Shown: positions 1-6,626, numbered from the stretch's first letter. The stretch is 12,254 nucleotides of DNA from Bacillota bacterium (GCA_009782085.1 WQUN01000119.1:1-12254); one strand, 5' to 3'. Numbers and translations are program-made. Notes: generated by a model not told the origin, from the sequence alone.

Positions 1-183
1 CACATAAATATTGTGTACCACGTTTTTCGGGTTTTGTCGTATTTTTAACGTGTTTATCACGTTTGTTGGCTCCGTTTTGGGAGGAAGTGTCAAACCCAGG
101 GGCCCGAGAAAGGGCGACGCCGCGGAGCTGGTGGTTATCGAGCTTGTGTAAGGGAAGATAAATGCTTGAAATGCCCGCAAAAT

Positions 184-217
184 AAGGATTCTGTCCGGAG
201 GATGAGGATCCTTTTTT
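184..217. terminator. Probable bidirectional intrinsic terminator
   Basis: AAGGAT (184-189) pairs with ATCCTT (208-213). On the plus strand the stem is followed by four more T (214-217). On the minus strand the same stem is followed by ATTTTG. It lies 16-45 bases past the stop of the minus-strand hydrolase gene, so it fits as that gene's terminator. It would also stop plus-strand transcription coming from the left. The stem is short and the loop long (18 nt), so strength is uncertain. Confidence 0.5.
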
Positions 218-228
218 CGGTTATACAT

Positions 229-1254
229 TTATTGGATTGAACTCAGAAAACTCTGAATGTTAGCCAAAGTTGTTCTATTTGTGAATATTCCGTTGTGACT
301 TATGCCTGAAAGCGCGATAAAAACCGGCGCATCCTGAAAACATGTTGTTAATCTTTCGGATGATGCGAATGGTACGATTTCATCACTTTTTGAGGCGACG
401 ATCAGTGCGGGAGCAGAAATAGACGCAGCATATTCACAAGACGGGAATTTGTACTTGACCAGCAGTTGAAGCGGTCCGTGGAAAATCGGCAGCACACTGT
501 TGTAAAGATCATATCCGCTTGCATACGGCGCCAACAGAAACAGCCCCGCCACATTGCGGTTGGCGGCCAGGTACGCCGCAGGACCGGTTCCAACGCTATA
601 TCCGCCGACAATGATTCTGTTCGTATCAACATTTGGAAGACCAGCTATATAATCGTATGTAAGCAATGATTCTTTACACAAGCCGGCCGCGGAAGGCCAA
701 CCGTCGGAATCTCCATATCCGGGGTAATCCATTATCAGGACGTTGTAATCGAGAAAACTTCCCCACACATTCATCGCTTCAAAAGAAGCCATTGCCTGAG
801 CCGCGTTTTGCGCGTTTCCGAGAAAAAGGACGATAAGCGGCTTCAGATTGTCGTCATTGCCTCGCCTTATATAGCCTGTATAGGTTTTACTCCCATCCTC
901 AACAGTGATTTCGGTAAATTCGGGTTGCGACAGAATGTATCGGCGACTATCAAAATCGCCGTTTGGGTGGAACAGAGCCACATCCTGATAACAGTACAAG
1001 AAAGCGCAAATAAACGCCGCAATTTCTATAATATCCGCGGCCAATTTCAAAAAACTCTTAATCCTCTGCCTGATATCGCGTCGTTCTATGTAGTCACGAA
1101 TATACTTCAACGCCATTACAACTGTGAACCAAAGCATACCGGCAAAAACAACTTCCATCCAAAAGCCAAAAACATCTTTCCAAAAGTACAAGAGAACATC
1201 GGCAATTATTAGCAAGGGCAGACTCACCCATAAGAATCTCTTTATAATACTCAT
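229..1254 (-). CDS. Membrane-anchored alpha/beta hydrolase
   Basis: Predicted serine hydrolase of the alpha/beta fold (COG1073/BEM46-like), 341 aa; the substrate cannot be told. The N-terminal ~95 residues hold three likely membrane helices (about residues 5-25, 32-50 and 75-90), so the catalytic domain is tethered. Visible catalytic elements are the nucleophile elbow GGYSVGTG with Ser220, the acid Asp291 in SKSDEIVP, and His320 in SGISHNG. LFLGNAQN is the likely oxyanion strand, and YPGYGDSDG is typical of the fold. The ATG at 1254 is preferred over one at 1272 because its ATGA overlaps the TGA stop of the upstream methyltransferase gene, a common sign of translational coupling. The gene reads noticeably AT-richer than its operon neighbours, for example more AAA, ATT and TTT codons, which hints at separate ancestry. 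The fold and triad are clear; the function is not. Confidence 0.85.
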   Translation of the reverse strand: MSIIKRFLWVSLPLLIIADVLLYFWKDVFGFWMEVVFAGMLWFTVVMALKYIRDYIERRDIRQRIKSFLKLAADIIEIAAFICAFLYCYQDVALFHPNGDFDSRRYILSQPEFTEITVEDGSKTYTGYIRRGNDDNLKPLIVLFLGNAQNAAQAMASFEAMNVWGSFLDYNVLIMDYPGYGDSDGWPSAAGLCKESLLTYDYIAGLPNVDTNRIIVGGYSVGTGPAAYLAANRNVAGLFLLAPYASGYDLYNSVLPIFHGPLQLLVKYKFPSCEYAASISAPALIVASKSDEIVPFASSERLTTCFQDAPVFIALSGISHNGIFTNRTTLANIQSFLSSIQ

Positions 1255-1850
1255 GTCCCAGACACCCCGCACATCATTATGTACAACCCCTTTTTCCTAT
1301 AAACGACCCCGACCTCCCCGTAAACCCTTTCCAGCTCCCTCAGCGCGCTCTCCGCGCCGTGCTTTTTGTGGATCACCACCAGCAGCTTTCCCTTTTCCTT
1401 CAGATGCGCCTTCGTATCCCCAAACAGCCGGTAGACCCTCTCTTTCCCCGCGTGTATCGGGGGGTTCATCAGGACCCAGTCGAAGAGCCCGTCGATGTTC
1501 TCGTAGCCGTCCGACAATATGACGCGGGACGCGACGCCGTTCAGCCGGGCGTTTTCGGCGGCCAGCTCGGCGGCGTTCCGGTTGATGTCGGATTGGCACA
1601 GCCTGACGCCCGGGAAGGTCCCGGCGGCGATGACGCCGACCGCGCCGTAGCCGCAGCCCATGTCCAGGACGTCGCCTGTCACGCCGCAATCCCCGGCGCA
1701 GTCGAGCAAGGCGGCGGAAAACGGGTCGACCCCGTCCTTGGCGAACACGCCGTCGCAGGTCAGAAAGGAAAACTCCCGCCCGCCGTAGGTATACGCGATC
1801 CTCTTGAAGTTCCTTTTCAGACCGCCGTCGGATTCAAAATACTGAGGCAT
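1251..1850 (-). CDS. Class I SAM-dependent methyltransferase, YbxB/RsmC-like
   Basis: A 199-aa methyltransferase of the 'small domain' (MTS) family, to which the 16S rRNA guanine-N2 methyltransferase RsmC and Bacillus YbxB belong. Length and overall pattern fit the single-domain YbxB type. Visible signs are the SAM-binding motif I DMGCGYGAVGV (about residues 63-73), the acidic SD after the second strand (about 87-88), and the catalytic NPPIHAGK motif (about 129-136). NPP motifs of this kind methylate exocyclic amino groups of bases. The C-terminal KKGLYIMM resembles the YbxB ending. The open frame extends to a TTG at 1865, but ATG at 1850 has GGAAG about 8 nt upstream and is the better start. 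A heptad repeat array fills the gap to the gene before it. The stop overlaps the hydrolase start by 4 bp. An rRNA target is inferred from the family. Confidence 0.88.
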   Translation of the reverse strand: MPQYFESDGGLKRNFKRIAYTYGGREFSFLTCDGVFAKDGVDPFSAALLDCAGDCGVTGDVLDMGCGYGAVGVIAAGTFPGVRLCQSDINRNAAELAAENARLNGVASRVILSDGYENIDGLFDWVLMNPPIHAGKERVYRLFGDTKAHLKEKGKLLVVIHKKHGAESALRELERVYGEVGVVYRKKGLYIMMCGVSGT

Positions 1851-1873
1851 ATACCCATCTTCCAACTCCCGAA

Positions 1874-1922
1874 CTTTCAGTTTCCAGCTTCTAGCTTCCA
1901 GTTTCCAGTTTCTAGCTTCCAG
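1874..1922. repeat. Heptanucleotide tandem array, seven units
   Basis: Read on the minus strand, this is seven uninterrupted 7-bp units: CTGGAAG, CTAGAAA, CTGGAAA, CTGGAAG, CTAGAAG, CTGGAAA, CTGAAAG. It lies between two genes of the minus-strand operon. The upstream gene's last three codons and TAG stop (1912-1914) lie inside the array. Shorter arrays of the same unit occur at 6627-6647 and 10650-10670. It resembles in kind the heptameric STRR repeats known from cyanobacteria; relatedness is not implied. Confidence 0.9.
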
Positions 1923-2802
1923 AATATTTCGCCGCCTTCACGAAACACTCATACGCCTTTCCCCCGGCGGCCTGTCCCTCGAACAGATACGCGGGCTGCA
2001 CGATGCTGTCCTCATAATAATACACTAGCCGCGCGCGGTCGATTAAAACAGTCGGGCCGCCGTCCGGGCCGCCGAGGTCGGGGACGGGCGGCAGGCATTT
2101 TAGCGCCTGGCTCATGGATATCGTGTCGCAGCTTCGGAGCCTGTCGTATTGTATATAAAAATAGTAAATCGACAGGACGTTGCCGCGGGCGTCCAGGCGG
2201 ACCGAGGTCGGGAAGGCGTAATTCCAGAGGTTGCCGATCCTGTCGATGAAGTTCACGAGATACGAGTTTCCGTCGAACTTGACCTTGCTCTCCTCGTAGG
2301 CAAGCCTGAGGTACTTGCCCCGGACGAAGGCCTCCGCCGCTTTCACGGCTTCCCCGTCGGAGCGCAGCGGTTCTGTCCGGACAAAGGCGTCCGGGCTGTT
2401 TTCGTAGCGGAGCATGTTTATCCACTTGTCGACCTCCAGGCTGCCCGCCCGGCTTTCGTATACGTAGGCGTCGCCGGTCTCGGAAAAGTTTTCGTTCACG
2501 CCGGCCAGGGAGGCGTACATGTCCGCCGTCATCCTGTCGACCGGCTTGTAGCGCGGGACATAGCACATGATCCGGCCCCTGGGCTCCGTTTCCGGGGTGA
2601 CCGAGACCCGGTACGCGCCGTCGGTGAACTCCACCGGGTCGCCTCCGAACGCCACGACGGCAGGAAAGCCCGCGCCGAACCACGCCCACGCCGCCTCGGC
2701 CGACAGAAGCGCGGCCGCGGCCAGGAGGAGGATTTTCCTGAACAGTTTCATTCTGCGAAACATACGGATCACCAGGGGGCCTATACCGGAGCGCGAAAAC
2801 AT
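1912..2802 (-). CDS. Secreted or membrane-anchored protein of unknown function
   Basis: A 296-aa product; I do not recognise the family. A signal peptide or signal anchor is clear: KLFRK followed by ILLLAAAALLSAEA and a possible AWA cleavage site, about residues 18-43 from the first ATG. The rest is a hydrophilic extracytoplasmic domain. Its AVKAAEAFVRGKYL segment and repeated beta-like stretches (GNSYLVNFID, GNVLSIYYFYI, ARLVYYYEDS, QPAYLFEG) faintly recall the PepSY/YycI-type fold; this is only a resemblance. The ATG at 2802 has AGGAGG only 3 nt away, and both lie inside a palindromic repeat. ATGs at 2763 and 2751 lie closer to the signal peptide, so the native start may be one of these. 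The stop codon lies inside a heptad repeat array, so the gene is bordered by repeats at both ends. Confidence 0.72.
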   Translation of the reverse strand: MFSRSGIGPLVIRMFRRMKLFRKILLLAAAALLSAEAAWAWFGAGFPAVVAFGGDPVEFTDGAYRVSVTPETEPRGRIMCYVPRYKPVDRMTADMYASLAGVNENFSETGDAYVYESRAGSLEVDKWINMLRYENSPDAFVRTEPLRSDGEAVKAAEAFVRGKYLRLAYEESKVKFDGNSYLVNFIDRIGNLWNYAFPTSVRLDARGNVLSIYYFYIQYDRLRSCDTISMSQALKCLPPVPDLGGPDGGPTVLIDRARLVYYYEDSIVQPAYLFEGQAAGGKAYECFVKAAKYSGS

Positions 2803-2842
2803 TAACCTCCTGCGTCGGTAAATGTTTTCGGCATCCGGTACA
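2782..2842. repeat. TATACCGG palindromic element, copy A
   Basis: Imperfect palindrome of 61 bp. It starts TATACCGGAGCGCGAAAACA and ends TGTTTTCGGCATCCGGTACA. On the minus strand it contains AGGAGG-TTA-ATG, which is the first possible start of the unknown secreted protein gene. Two sister copies lie at 4893-4995 and 5111-5180. Confidence 0.88.
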
Positions 2843-2895
2843 CACCATTATGAAATATATCCATATGTTTCACATTTACCCGGCGGATTATACTT

Positions 2896-3001
2896 TATAG
2901 TCGTTTCGTTTGAAATTGAGTTTCAAACTTCTCGCCAAACGCCCCTGAACATCGGTCGTTTCGCGCTCGTTTTCAACTCATTTCAAATCGAAACGACTTT
3001 A
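2896..3001. repeat. Long inverted repeat downstream of lipoprotein gene
   Basis: The left arm TATAGTCGTTTCGTTTGAAA continues to TTGAGTT. It is mirrored by a right arm that reads, on the minus strand, TAAAGTCGTTTCGATTTGAA then ATGAGTT. About 24 of 27 positions match after gaps, enclosing about 50 bp. The right arm includes the stop codon of the lipoprotein gene (2999-3001). It may act as a transcript-end hairpin but has no T-run, so a small mobile palindrome is as likely. Confidence 0.75.
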
Positions 3002-3394
3002 CCAATTCAAAAACACGTCCACGTCCTTGGCGTCCTCAAACTCGAGGCGCAGGCTTACCTTCCCCTGACTGAAATCGCTCATGTCTATGTTTTCGTCGAA
3101 ATCCCCGTTGATATCGAAAGTCCTCTCCGTAGACCCCTGGGTCGCCACCAAGGAGATCCTGCCGCTGCTGTTGGCGGTCTTCGCGTGCATGGCGACCAAA
3201 CTGTCGGAGCTTAAGGTCACGTTCCTGGTGGCGTGGCCGTTGACCGAATCCGCCGTGATCGTCCAGCTGTCGGACTGCAGATCCCACGCGGCGTTTGTCG
3301 CCGACCACGCGTTGGACATGGTCTCTTCCCCGCAGGAAACCAGCGCGGCCGTCAGCGCGGCCAGTAAGCCCAGCGTGATAAGCCTTTTCCTCAT
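2999..3394 (-). CDS. Small lipoprotein of unknown function
   Basis: 131 aa. A lipoprotein signal is visible: MRKRLITLGLLAALTAALVSC, with lipobox LVSC and Cys21 as the likely lipidated residue. The mature part of about 110 residues is polar and rich in Ser, Thr, Asp and Asn. It has alternating beta-type stretches (DSWTITADSV, TRNVTLSSDS, GRISLVATQG, KVSLRLEFED), suggesting a small beta-sandwich outside the membrane. No enzyme motif is seen. The start is supported by GGAGGG 7 nt upstream of the ATG. Only 18 bp separate it from the stop of the PHP gene, so the two are probably co-transcribed. The family is not recognised. Confidence 0.8.
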   Translation of the reverse strand: MRKRLITLGLLAALTAALVSCGEETMSNAWSATNAAWDLQSDSWTITADSVNGHATRNVTLSSDSLVAMHAKTANSSGRISLVATQGSTERTFDINGDFDENIDMSDFSQGKVSLRLEFEDAKDVDVFLNW

Positions 3395-3412
3395 TCCTCC
3401 GCCCTCCTTTTT

Positions 3413-4252
3413 TTATTTTTCCCCAAACCCCGGCCACAGGCGCAAATCTTTCATATCCACATCCATGACGCCAAGGTAACGATCCGCTTCAGCGGAATAC
3501 CGGGCAAACTCCCCGTGGCAGTCGCCGCCGCATGTGATATACATATTGTTCTCCAGGCAGAAATCCACGCACATCCGCGTGAAATCCGCGCTGTGCAACG
3601 GATAGTGACATTCGAATCCTTCTACGCCGAGAGCTTTCAGCTCCGCGAGCCGGGCAAAAAGCGCGGCCGGCTCTTCGCTCCCCCAGACGCCCGGGTGCGC
3701 GGCGACCGGAACTCCGCCAGCCGCCTTTATCACGCGGCAGGCCCAGGCTATGTCCGGGAAATCCGCCTCGCGCCGGGCGTACTTCGCGAAGTATTTCATA
3801 CTGTCCAGAATGTTTTCGGACAGGCCCTTGTCAAAGATATAGTTTATCGACTTCCATCCGCCGCGCCCCGGCGGCCGCGCGTAAGTCCCGTACTCCTGCA
3901 GGTCTATTTCGGGGAAATCCTCCGCCATGTTCCGCGCCAGGTCGTCGTCGAGCCCGTCCAGTTCGCGCCGGGCCCTTTGCAGCAGGCCGAGCATCTCCCC
4001 GTTCTCCGCGTCAAAGTCATAGGCCAGCAGGTGGGTGTCCCGGTTGTGCCAGGACGTGCTGATCTCCGCGCCCCGTATCAGGCCGACGCCTTCTTTGGCG
4101 CAGGCCGCTTTCAGGCGGGGGTAAGCGGCGACGGTATTGTGGTCGCAGACGGATATGAACGCCAGCCCCTTTTCGTTCGCCAGCGCCGCGATTTCCTCCG
4201 GGGACTGGTCCCCGTCGGAAAAACAGGTGTGGACGTGCAGATCGGCTTTCAA
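3413..4252 (-). CDS. PHP-domain metal-dependent phosphoesterase (TrpH/YciV-like)
   Basis: A 279-aa PHP-superfamily protein, probably a metal-dependent phosphatase or 5'-3' exonuclease of the TrpH/RNase AM group. The metal ligands are in the expected order: His6 and His8 (DLHVHT), Asp13, His38 (CDHNT), Glu63 (GAEIS), His74 (DTHLLAY), His186 (AAHPG) and Asp244/His246 (GGDCHG). The common DHDT motif reads DHNT here, a minor change beside the ligand His. Length matches the single-domain family. The start is a TTG at 4252: the first ligand lies at residue 6, leaving no room for a later start, and AAGGGGG sits about 8 nt upstream. It is the first gene of the minus-strand run and is divergent from the TIGR04086 gene. 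The exact substrate (nucleoside 3',5'-bisphosphate, RNA 5' end, or other) is not shown by the sequence. Confidence 0.9.
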   Translation of the reverse strand: MKADLHVHTCFSDGDQSPEEIAALANEKGLAFISVCDHNTVAAYPRLKAACAKEGVGLIRGAEISTSWHNRDTHLLAYDFDAENGEMLGLLQRARRELDGLDDDLARNMAEDFPEIDLQEYGTYARPPGRGGWKSINYIFDKGLSENILDSMKYFAKYARREADFPDIAWACRVIKAAGGVPVAAHPGVWGSEEPAALFARLAELKALGVEGFECHYPLHSADFTRMCVDFCLENNMYITCGGDCHGEFARYSAEADRYLGVMDVDMKDLRLWPGFGEK

Positions 4253-4270
4253 GGCGGGGCCCCCCTTTAT

Positions 4271-4294
4271 GAACCGTTCAACATTTCACGGTTC
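4271..4294 (-). promoter_or_regulatory. Leader hairpin upstream of the PHP gene
   Basis: GAACCGT (4271-4277) and ACGGTTC (4288-4294) form a perfect 7-bp stem. It ends about 10 nt upstream of the AAGGGGG ribosome site of the PHP gene. It has no T-run, so it is not a terminator. It may be an mRNA-stabilising or translation-modulating leader stem. Confidence 0.35.
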
Positions 4295-4399
4295 CCTGCA
4301 AATGTATAATCTGTGACAGGTTCTTAGAATATTGCGTCCCAACGCGGCATATTTTTGTATAAATACCGTTTTCTAAAACCATGCCCTGGGGGGATCGCG

Positions 4400-4810
4400 T
4401 TGAAACAGGCCGAAAAGACCAAAGGTATCGCAACGGAAGCAAGAAGCAGCAGCATGACGGCGCTTTTGAAAGGCGTTTTGATCGCCTACTGCATTACGGC
4501 GATAGTATTCCTGGCATATGCCGTGCTGATCACGTATACGTCGATGAGCGAGAATTATCTGTCTGTGGTCTCCGCGGGCACGACGATAGTCGCCGTGATC
4601 GTCGCCGGTTTCGACGCCGCCAGGGGCGCGCGCAGCCGGGGGTGGCTTTGGGGGATCGCGGCCGGGGCCGTCTACGCGCTGATATTGCTGCTCATAATGT
4701 CGGTCGTGCAGAAAGGCTTCTACTACGATTCCAGGACGGTCACCCTGATAATCCTGGCCCTGTCCGGAGGCGGGCTCGGCGGGGTGATCGGGATAAATTT
4801 CAGGAAGTAG
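4400..4810 (+). CDS. TIGR04086 family membrane protein
   Basis: A 136-aa integral membrane protein of the TIGR04086 (YrzE-like) family, common in spore-forming Bacillota and of unknown function. Four hydrophobic segments are visible: LLKGVLIAYCITAIVFLAYA, then about 20 residues around VVSAGTTIVAVIVAGF, then GWLWGIAAGAVYALILLLIM, and a C-terminal TLIILALSGGGLGGVIG. The final GGGLGG(V/I)IG segment and the LLKG start are typical of the family. The open frame runs back to an ATG at 4355, but TTG at 4400 has GGGGGG six nt upstream and gives the expected family N-terminus, so TTG is chosen. It is monocistronic: divergent from the PHP gene and convergent with glyA. Confidence 0.82.
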   Translation: MKQAEKTKGIATEARSSSMTALLKGVLIAYCITAIVFLAYAVLITYTSMSENYLSVVSAGTTIVAVIVAGFDAARGARSRGWLWGIAAGAVYALILLLIMSVVQKGFYYDSRTVTLIILALSGGGLGGVIGINFRK

Positions 4811-4839
4811 CGGGGCGCAAAGAATAAACGAAGATTTGG

Positions 4840-5034
4840 AACGCGGATTTTACGGATTCGCGCTGATTTTCGCGGATTTAATGAACCATTATTATACCGG
4901 AGAGCGAAAACATTAGCCTCCTCTGTCGCCGATTCGCCGCTGAAGCGTTCGTCGAATCGGCTCGTCGTCGGCAAATGTTTTCTGCATCCGGTATAAATCC
5001 GCGGGGATCCGTTTTGATCCGTTAAATCCGCGTT
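4840..5034. repeat. AACGCGGATTT palindrome split by a second repeat
   Basis: The left arm (4840-4882) begins AACGCGGATTTTACGGATTC and ends TCGCGGATTTA. The right arm (4994-5034), read in reverse complement, begins AACGCGGATTTAACGGATC and ends CCGCGGATTTA. The arms flank TATACCGG element copy B. This is a common style of small intergenic palindrome in bacterial genomes, with no coding capacity. It fills the left half of the 441-bp gap between the convergent TIGR04086 gene and glyA. Confidence 0.8.
4893..4995. repeat. TATACCGG palindromic element, copy B (long form)
   Basis: A 103-bp copy with TATACCGG/CCGGTATA ends. On the minus strand it carries AGGAGG-CTA-ATG (SD at 4917-4922). Compared with copy C it has about 35 extra bp in the middle forming a hairpin with arms CCGATTCG and CGAATCGG. 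The short frame opened by its ATG ends after 11 codons. Confidence 0.88.
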
Positions 5035-5044
5035 TCTCTTCTTT

Positions 5045-5224
5045 AGGCAACCTCTATATACCCCCTTTTGTCATTCTGAGCGCAGCGAAGAATCTTATGT
5101 TTTGGCTATTTATACCGGATGCAGAAAACATTTGCCGACGACGTAGACAGAGGAGGCTAATGTTTTCGCACTCCGGTATAAGATCCTTCGCTTCGCTCAG
5201 GATGACAGTTTTTAGAGGTTGCCT
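5045..5224. repeat. GTCATTCTGAGCG palindrome split by a second repeat
   Basis: Perfect 11-bp ends AGGCAACCTCT (5045-5055) and AGAGGTTGCCT (5214-5224). Inside these, GTCATTCTGAGCGCAGCGAA (from 5070) is mirrored by GATCCTTCGCTTCGCTCAGG (5182-5201) and ATGAC. TATACCGG element copy C occupies the centre. The GTCATTCTGAGCG-type palindrome is widespread in bacterial intergenic DNA; a second, more diverged copy is at 11074-11164. With the neighbouring palindrome it fills the gap between the TIGR04086 gene and glyA. Confidence 0.85.
5111..5180. repeat. TATACCGG palindromic element, copy C (short form)
   Basis: A 70-bp copy with exact TATACCGG/CCGGTATA ends. It is nearly identical to copy B in its arms but lacks the central hairpin and lies in the opposite orientation. 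On the plus strand, AGGAGG (5151-5156) and ATG (5160) open a 26-codon frame that ends at 5240, running out through the flanking palindrome. That frame has no sign of being a real gene. Confidence 0.88.
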
Positions 5225-5251
5225 TTATAGTTTATCGTGACGATACGAGCC

Positions 5252-6496
5252 TTATAGCCACTGCCCCATCGGGTACCTGGCCGTCAGTTCCTCCACTATT
5301 TTCGCCGCCTTGCCGCTTCCCGCCTCAAAGTCCTTCGCGGTGATCTCTATGGCCTCCGCGACCTTGTCCATGTCCGCCTCTTTGAAGCCCCTGGTGGTGA
5401 CCGCCGGGGAGCCCAGGCGTATGCCGCTCGTGACGGCCGGCTTGAGCGGGTCGAACGGCACGGCGTTCTTGTTGCAGGAAATCTTTATCGAATCCAGGCG
5501 GTGTTCCATTTCCTTGCCCGTGACGCCCATGTTTTGCAGGTCTACCAGCATCAAATGCGTGTCCGTCCCGCCGGAAACTATGTCGAAGCCCCTCTTTATC
5601 AGGGATTTGGCCAGGGCGTCGGCGTTTTTCAAAACCTGGCCGATATAGCCTGCGAACGACGGTTCCAGCGCCTCCTTGAAGGACACCGCCTTTGCCGCGA
5701 TCACGTGCATAAGCGGCCCGCCCTGGATTCCGGGGAAAACCGCCTTGTCGATTATCTTGGCGTATTCCTCTTTGCAGAGGATCAGGCCGCCCCTCGGGCC
5801 CCTGAGTGTCTTGTGTGTCGTGGAGGTCACGAAGTCGGCGTAGGGCACGGGGCTCGGGTGGCGGCCCACCGCCACGATCCCGGCGATGTGCGCCATGTCC
5901 ACCGTCAGATACGCGCCGCATTCGCGGGCGATATCCGCGAATTTTTCGAAATCCAGAGTCCGCGGGTACGCGCTTGCCCCGGCCACGATCATCTTCGGCC
6001 GGGCCTCGAGGGCGATCTTCCGCACCTCGTCGTAGTCGATCCGCCCGGTGTCCTTTTCGACGCCGTACGGCACTATTTTAAAATATTTTCCGGAGATGTT
6101 CACGGGGCTGCCGTGGGTCAGATGCCCGCCGTGGGCCAGGTTCATGCCCATGATCGTGTCGCCCGGCTCCAAAACCGCGAAATAGACCGCGGTGTTCGCC
6201 TGAGCGCCGGAATGCGGCTGGACGTTCGCGTGCTCCGCGCCGAACAGCTCCTTCGCGCGGGCGATAGCCAGGCGCTCCGCGATGTCCACCTTCTCGCAGC
6301 CGCCGTAATACCGCTTCCCGGGGTAGCCCTCCGCGTATTTGTTCGTAAGCGGGGAGCCCATTGCCGCCATGACCGCCTTCGAAACAACGTTCTCCGACGC
6401 GATAAGCTCGATATGATCCTCCAGCCGCCCTATTTCCTCGGAAATGGCCTCCGCCAGCTCCGGGTCAGTGTTCCTGACGAAACCGAAATCGTACAT
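5252..6496 (-). CDS. glyA: Serine hydroxymethyltransferase
   Basis: PLP-dependent cytosolic enzyme interconverting serine and tetrahydrofolate with glycine and 5,10-methylene-tetrahydrofolate, the main source of one-carbon units. 414 aa, the usual bacterial length. Hallmarks are the N-terminal HIELIASENVVS, NKYAEGYPGKRYYGG, the cofactor region DMAHIAGIVA, and TTHKTLRGPRGG, whose Lys229 is the Schiff-base lysine at the same number as in E. coli GlyA. Also present are FPGIQGGPLMHVIAAKAV and a C-terminal TSGIRLGSPAVTTRGF. The frame extends to a TTG at 6511, but ATG at 6496 has GGAGG 8 nt upstream and gives the normal N-terminus MYDFGFV. A likely promoter lies at 6535-6563. It is single, with no folate or purine gene beside it. 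No good terminator is seen downstream other than the palindromic repeats. Confidence 0.98.
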   Translation of the reverse strand: MYDFGFVRNTDPELAEAISEEIGRLEDHIELIASENVVSKAVMAAMGSPLTNKYAEGYPGKRYYGGCEKVDIAERLAIARAKELFGAEHANVQPHSGAQANTAVYFAVLEPGDTIMGMNLAHGGHLTHGSPVNISGKYFKIVPYGVEKDTGRIDYDEVRKIALEARPKMIVAGASAYPRTLDFEKFADIARECGAYLTVDMAHIAGIVAVGRHPSPVPYADFVTSTTHKTLRGPRGGLILCKEEYAKIIDKAVFPGIQGGPLMHVIAAKAVSFKEALEPSFAGYIGQVLKNADALAKSLIKRGFDIVSGGTDTHLMLVDLQNMGVTGKEMEHRLDSIKISCNKNAVPFDPLKPAVTSGIRLGSPAVTTRGFKEADMDKVAEAIEITAKDFEAGSGKAAKIVEELTARYPMGQWL

Positions 6497-6534
6497 TTCA
6501 CATTCCTCCAATGTATGCTCCTGCCTTCGGGGAT

Positions 6535-6563
6535 ATTTTATTATTGCGCGGGCTTAAAAGCAA
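6535..6563 (-). promoter_or_regulatory. Putative glyA promoter
   Basis: On the minus strand, TTGCTT (-35) and TAAAAT (-10) are separated by exactly 17 nt, with the -10 ending 39 nt upstream of the glyA ATG. The -10 matches five of six consensus bases and the -35 three of six. No folate or purine riboswitch is recognisable in the short leader. Confidence 0.45.
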
Positions 6564-6626
6564 GGGGTGCGGCAAATTTACGGCAAATTTTCGTGGGATA
6601 CGCCATATACTGGATAACTGCAGAAA

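Noticed and set aside
8..151. Open plus-strand frame at the left edge ending ...KGDAAELVVIELV then TAA, as if the tail of a gene
   Set aside because: An in-frame TAA at 5-7 prevents it from continuing to the left, no start with a ribosome site exists, and the first half looks non-coding. It could be a frameshifted gene tail, but this cannot be supported.
4840..5224. CRISPR-like or RNA-gene interpretation of the repeat cluster
   Set aside because: The repeats are palindromes of differing families and orientation, with no regular spacers, no cas genes and no tRNA or rRNA sequence.
5160..5240. 26-codon frame opened by the AGGAGG/ATG of repeat copy C
   Set aside because: It runs through the flanking palindrome arms, so its sequence is dictated by the repeats. 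No sign of selection as a protein. Kept only as an observation about the repeat.
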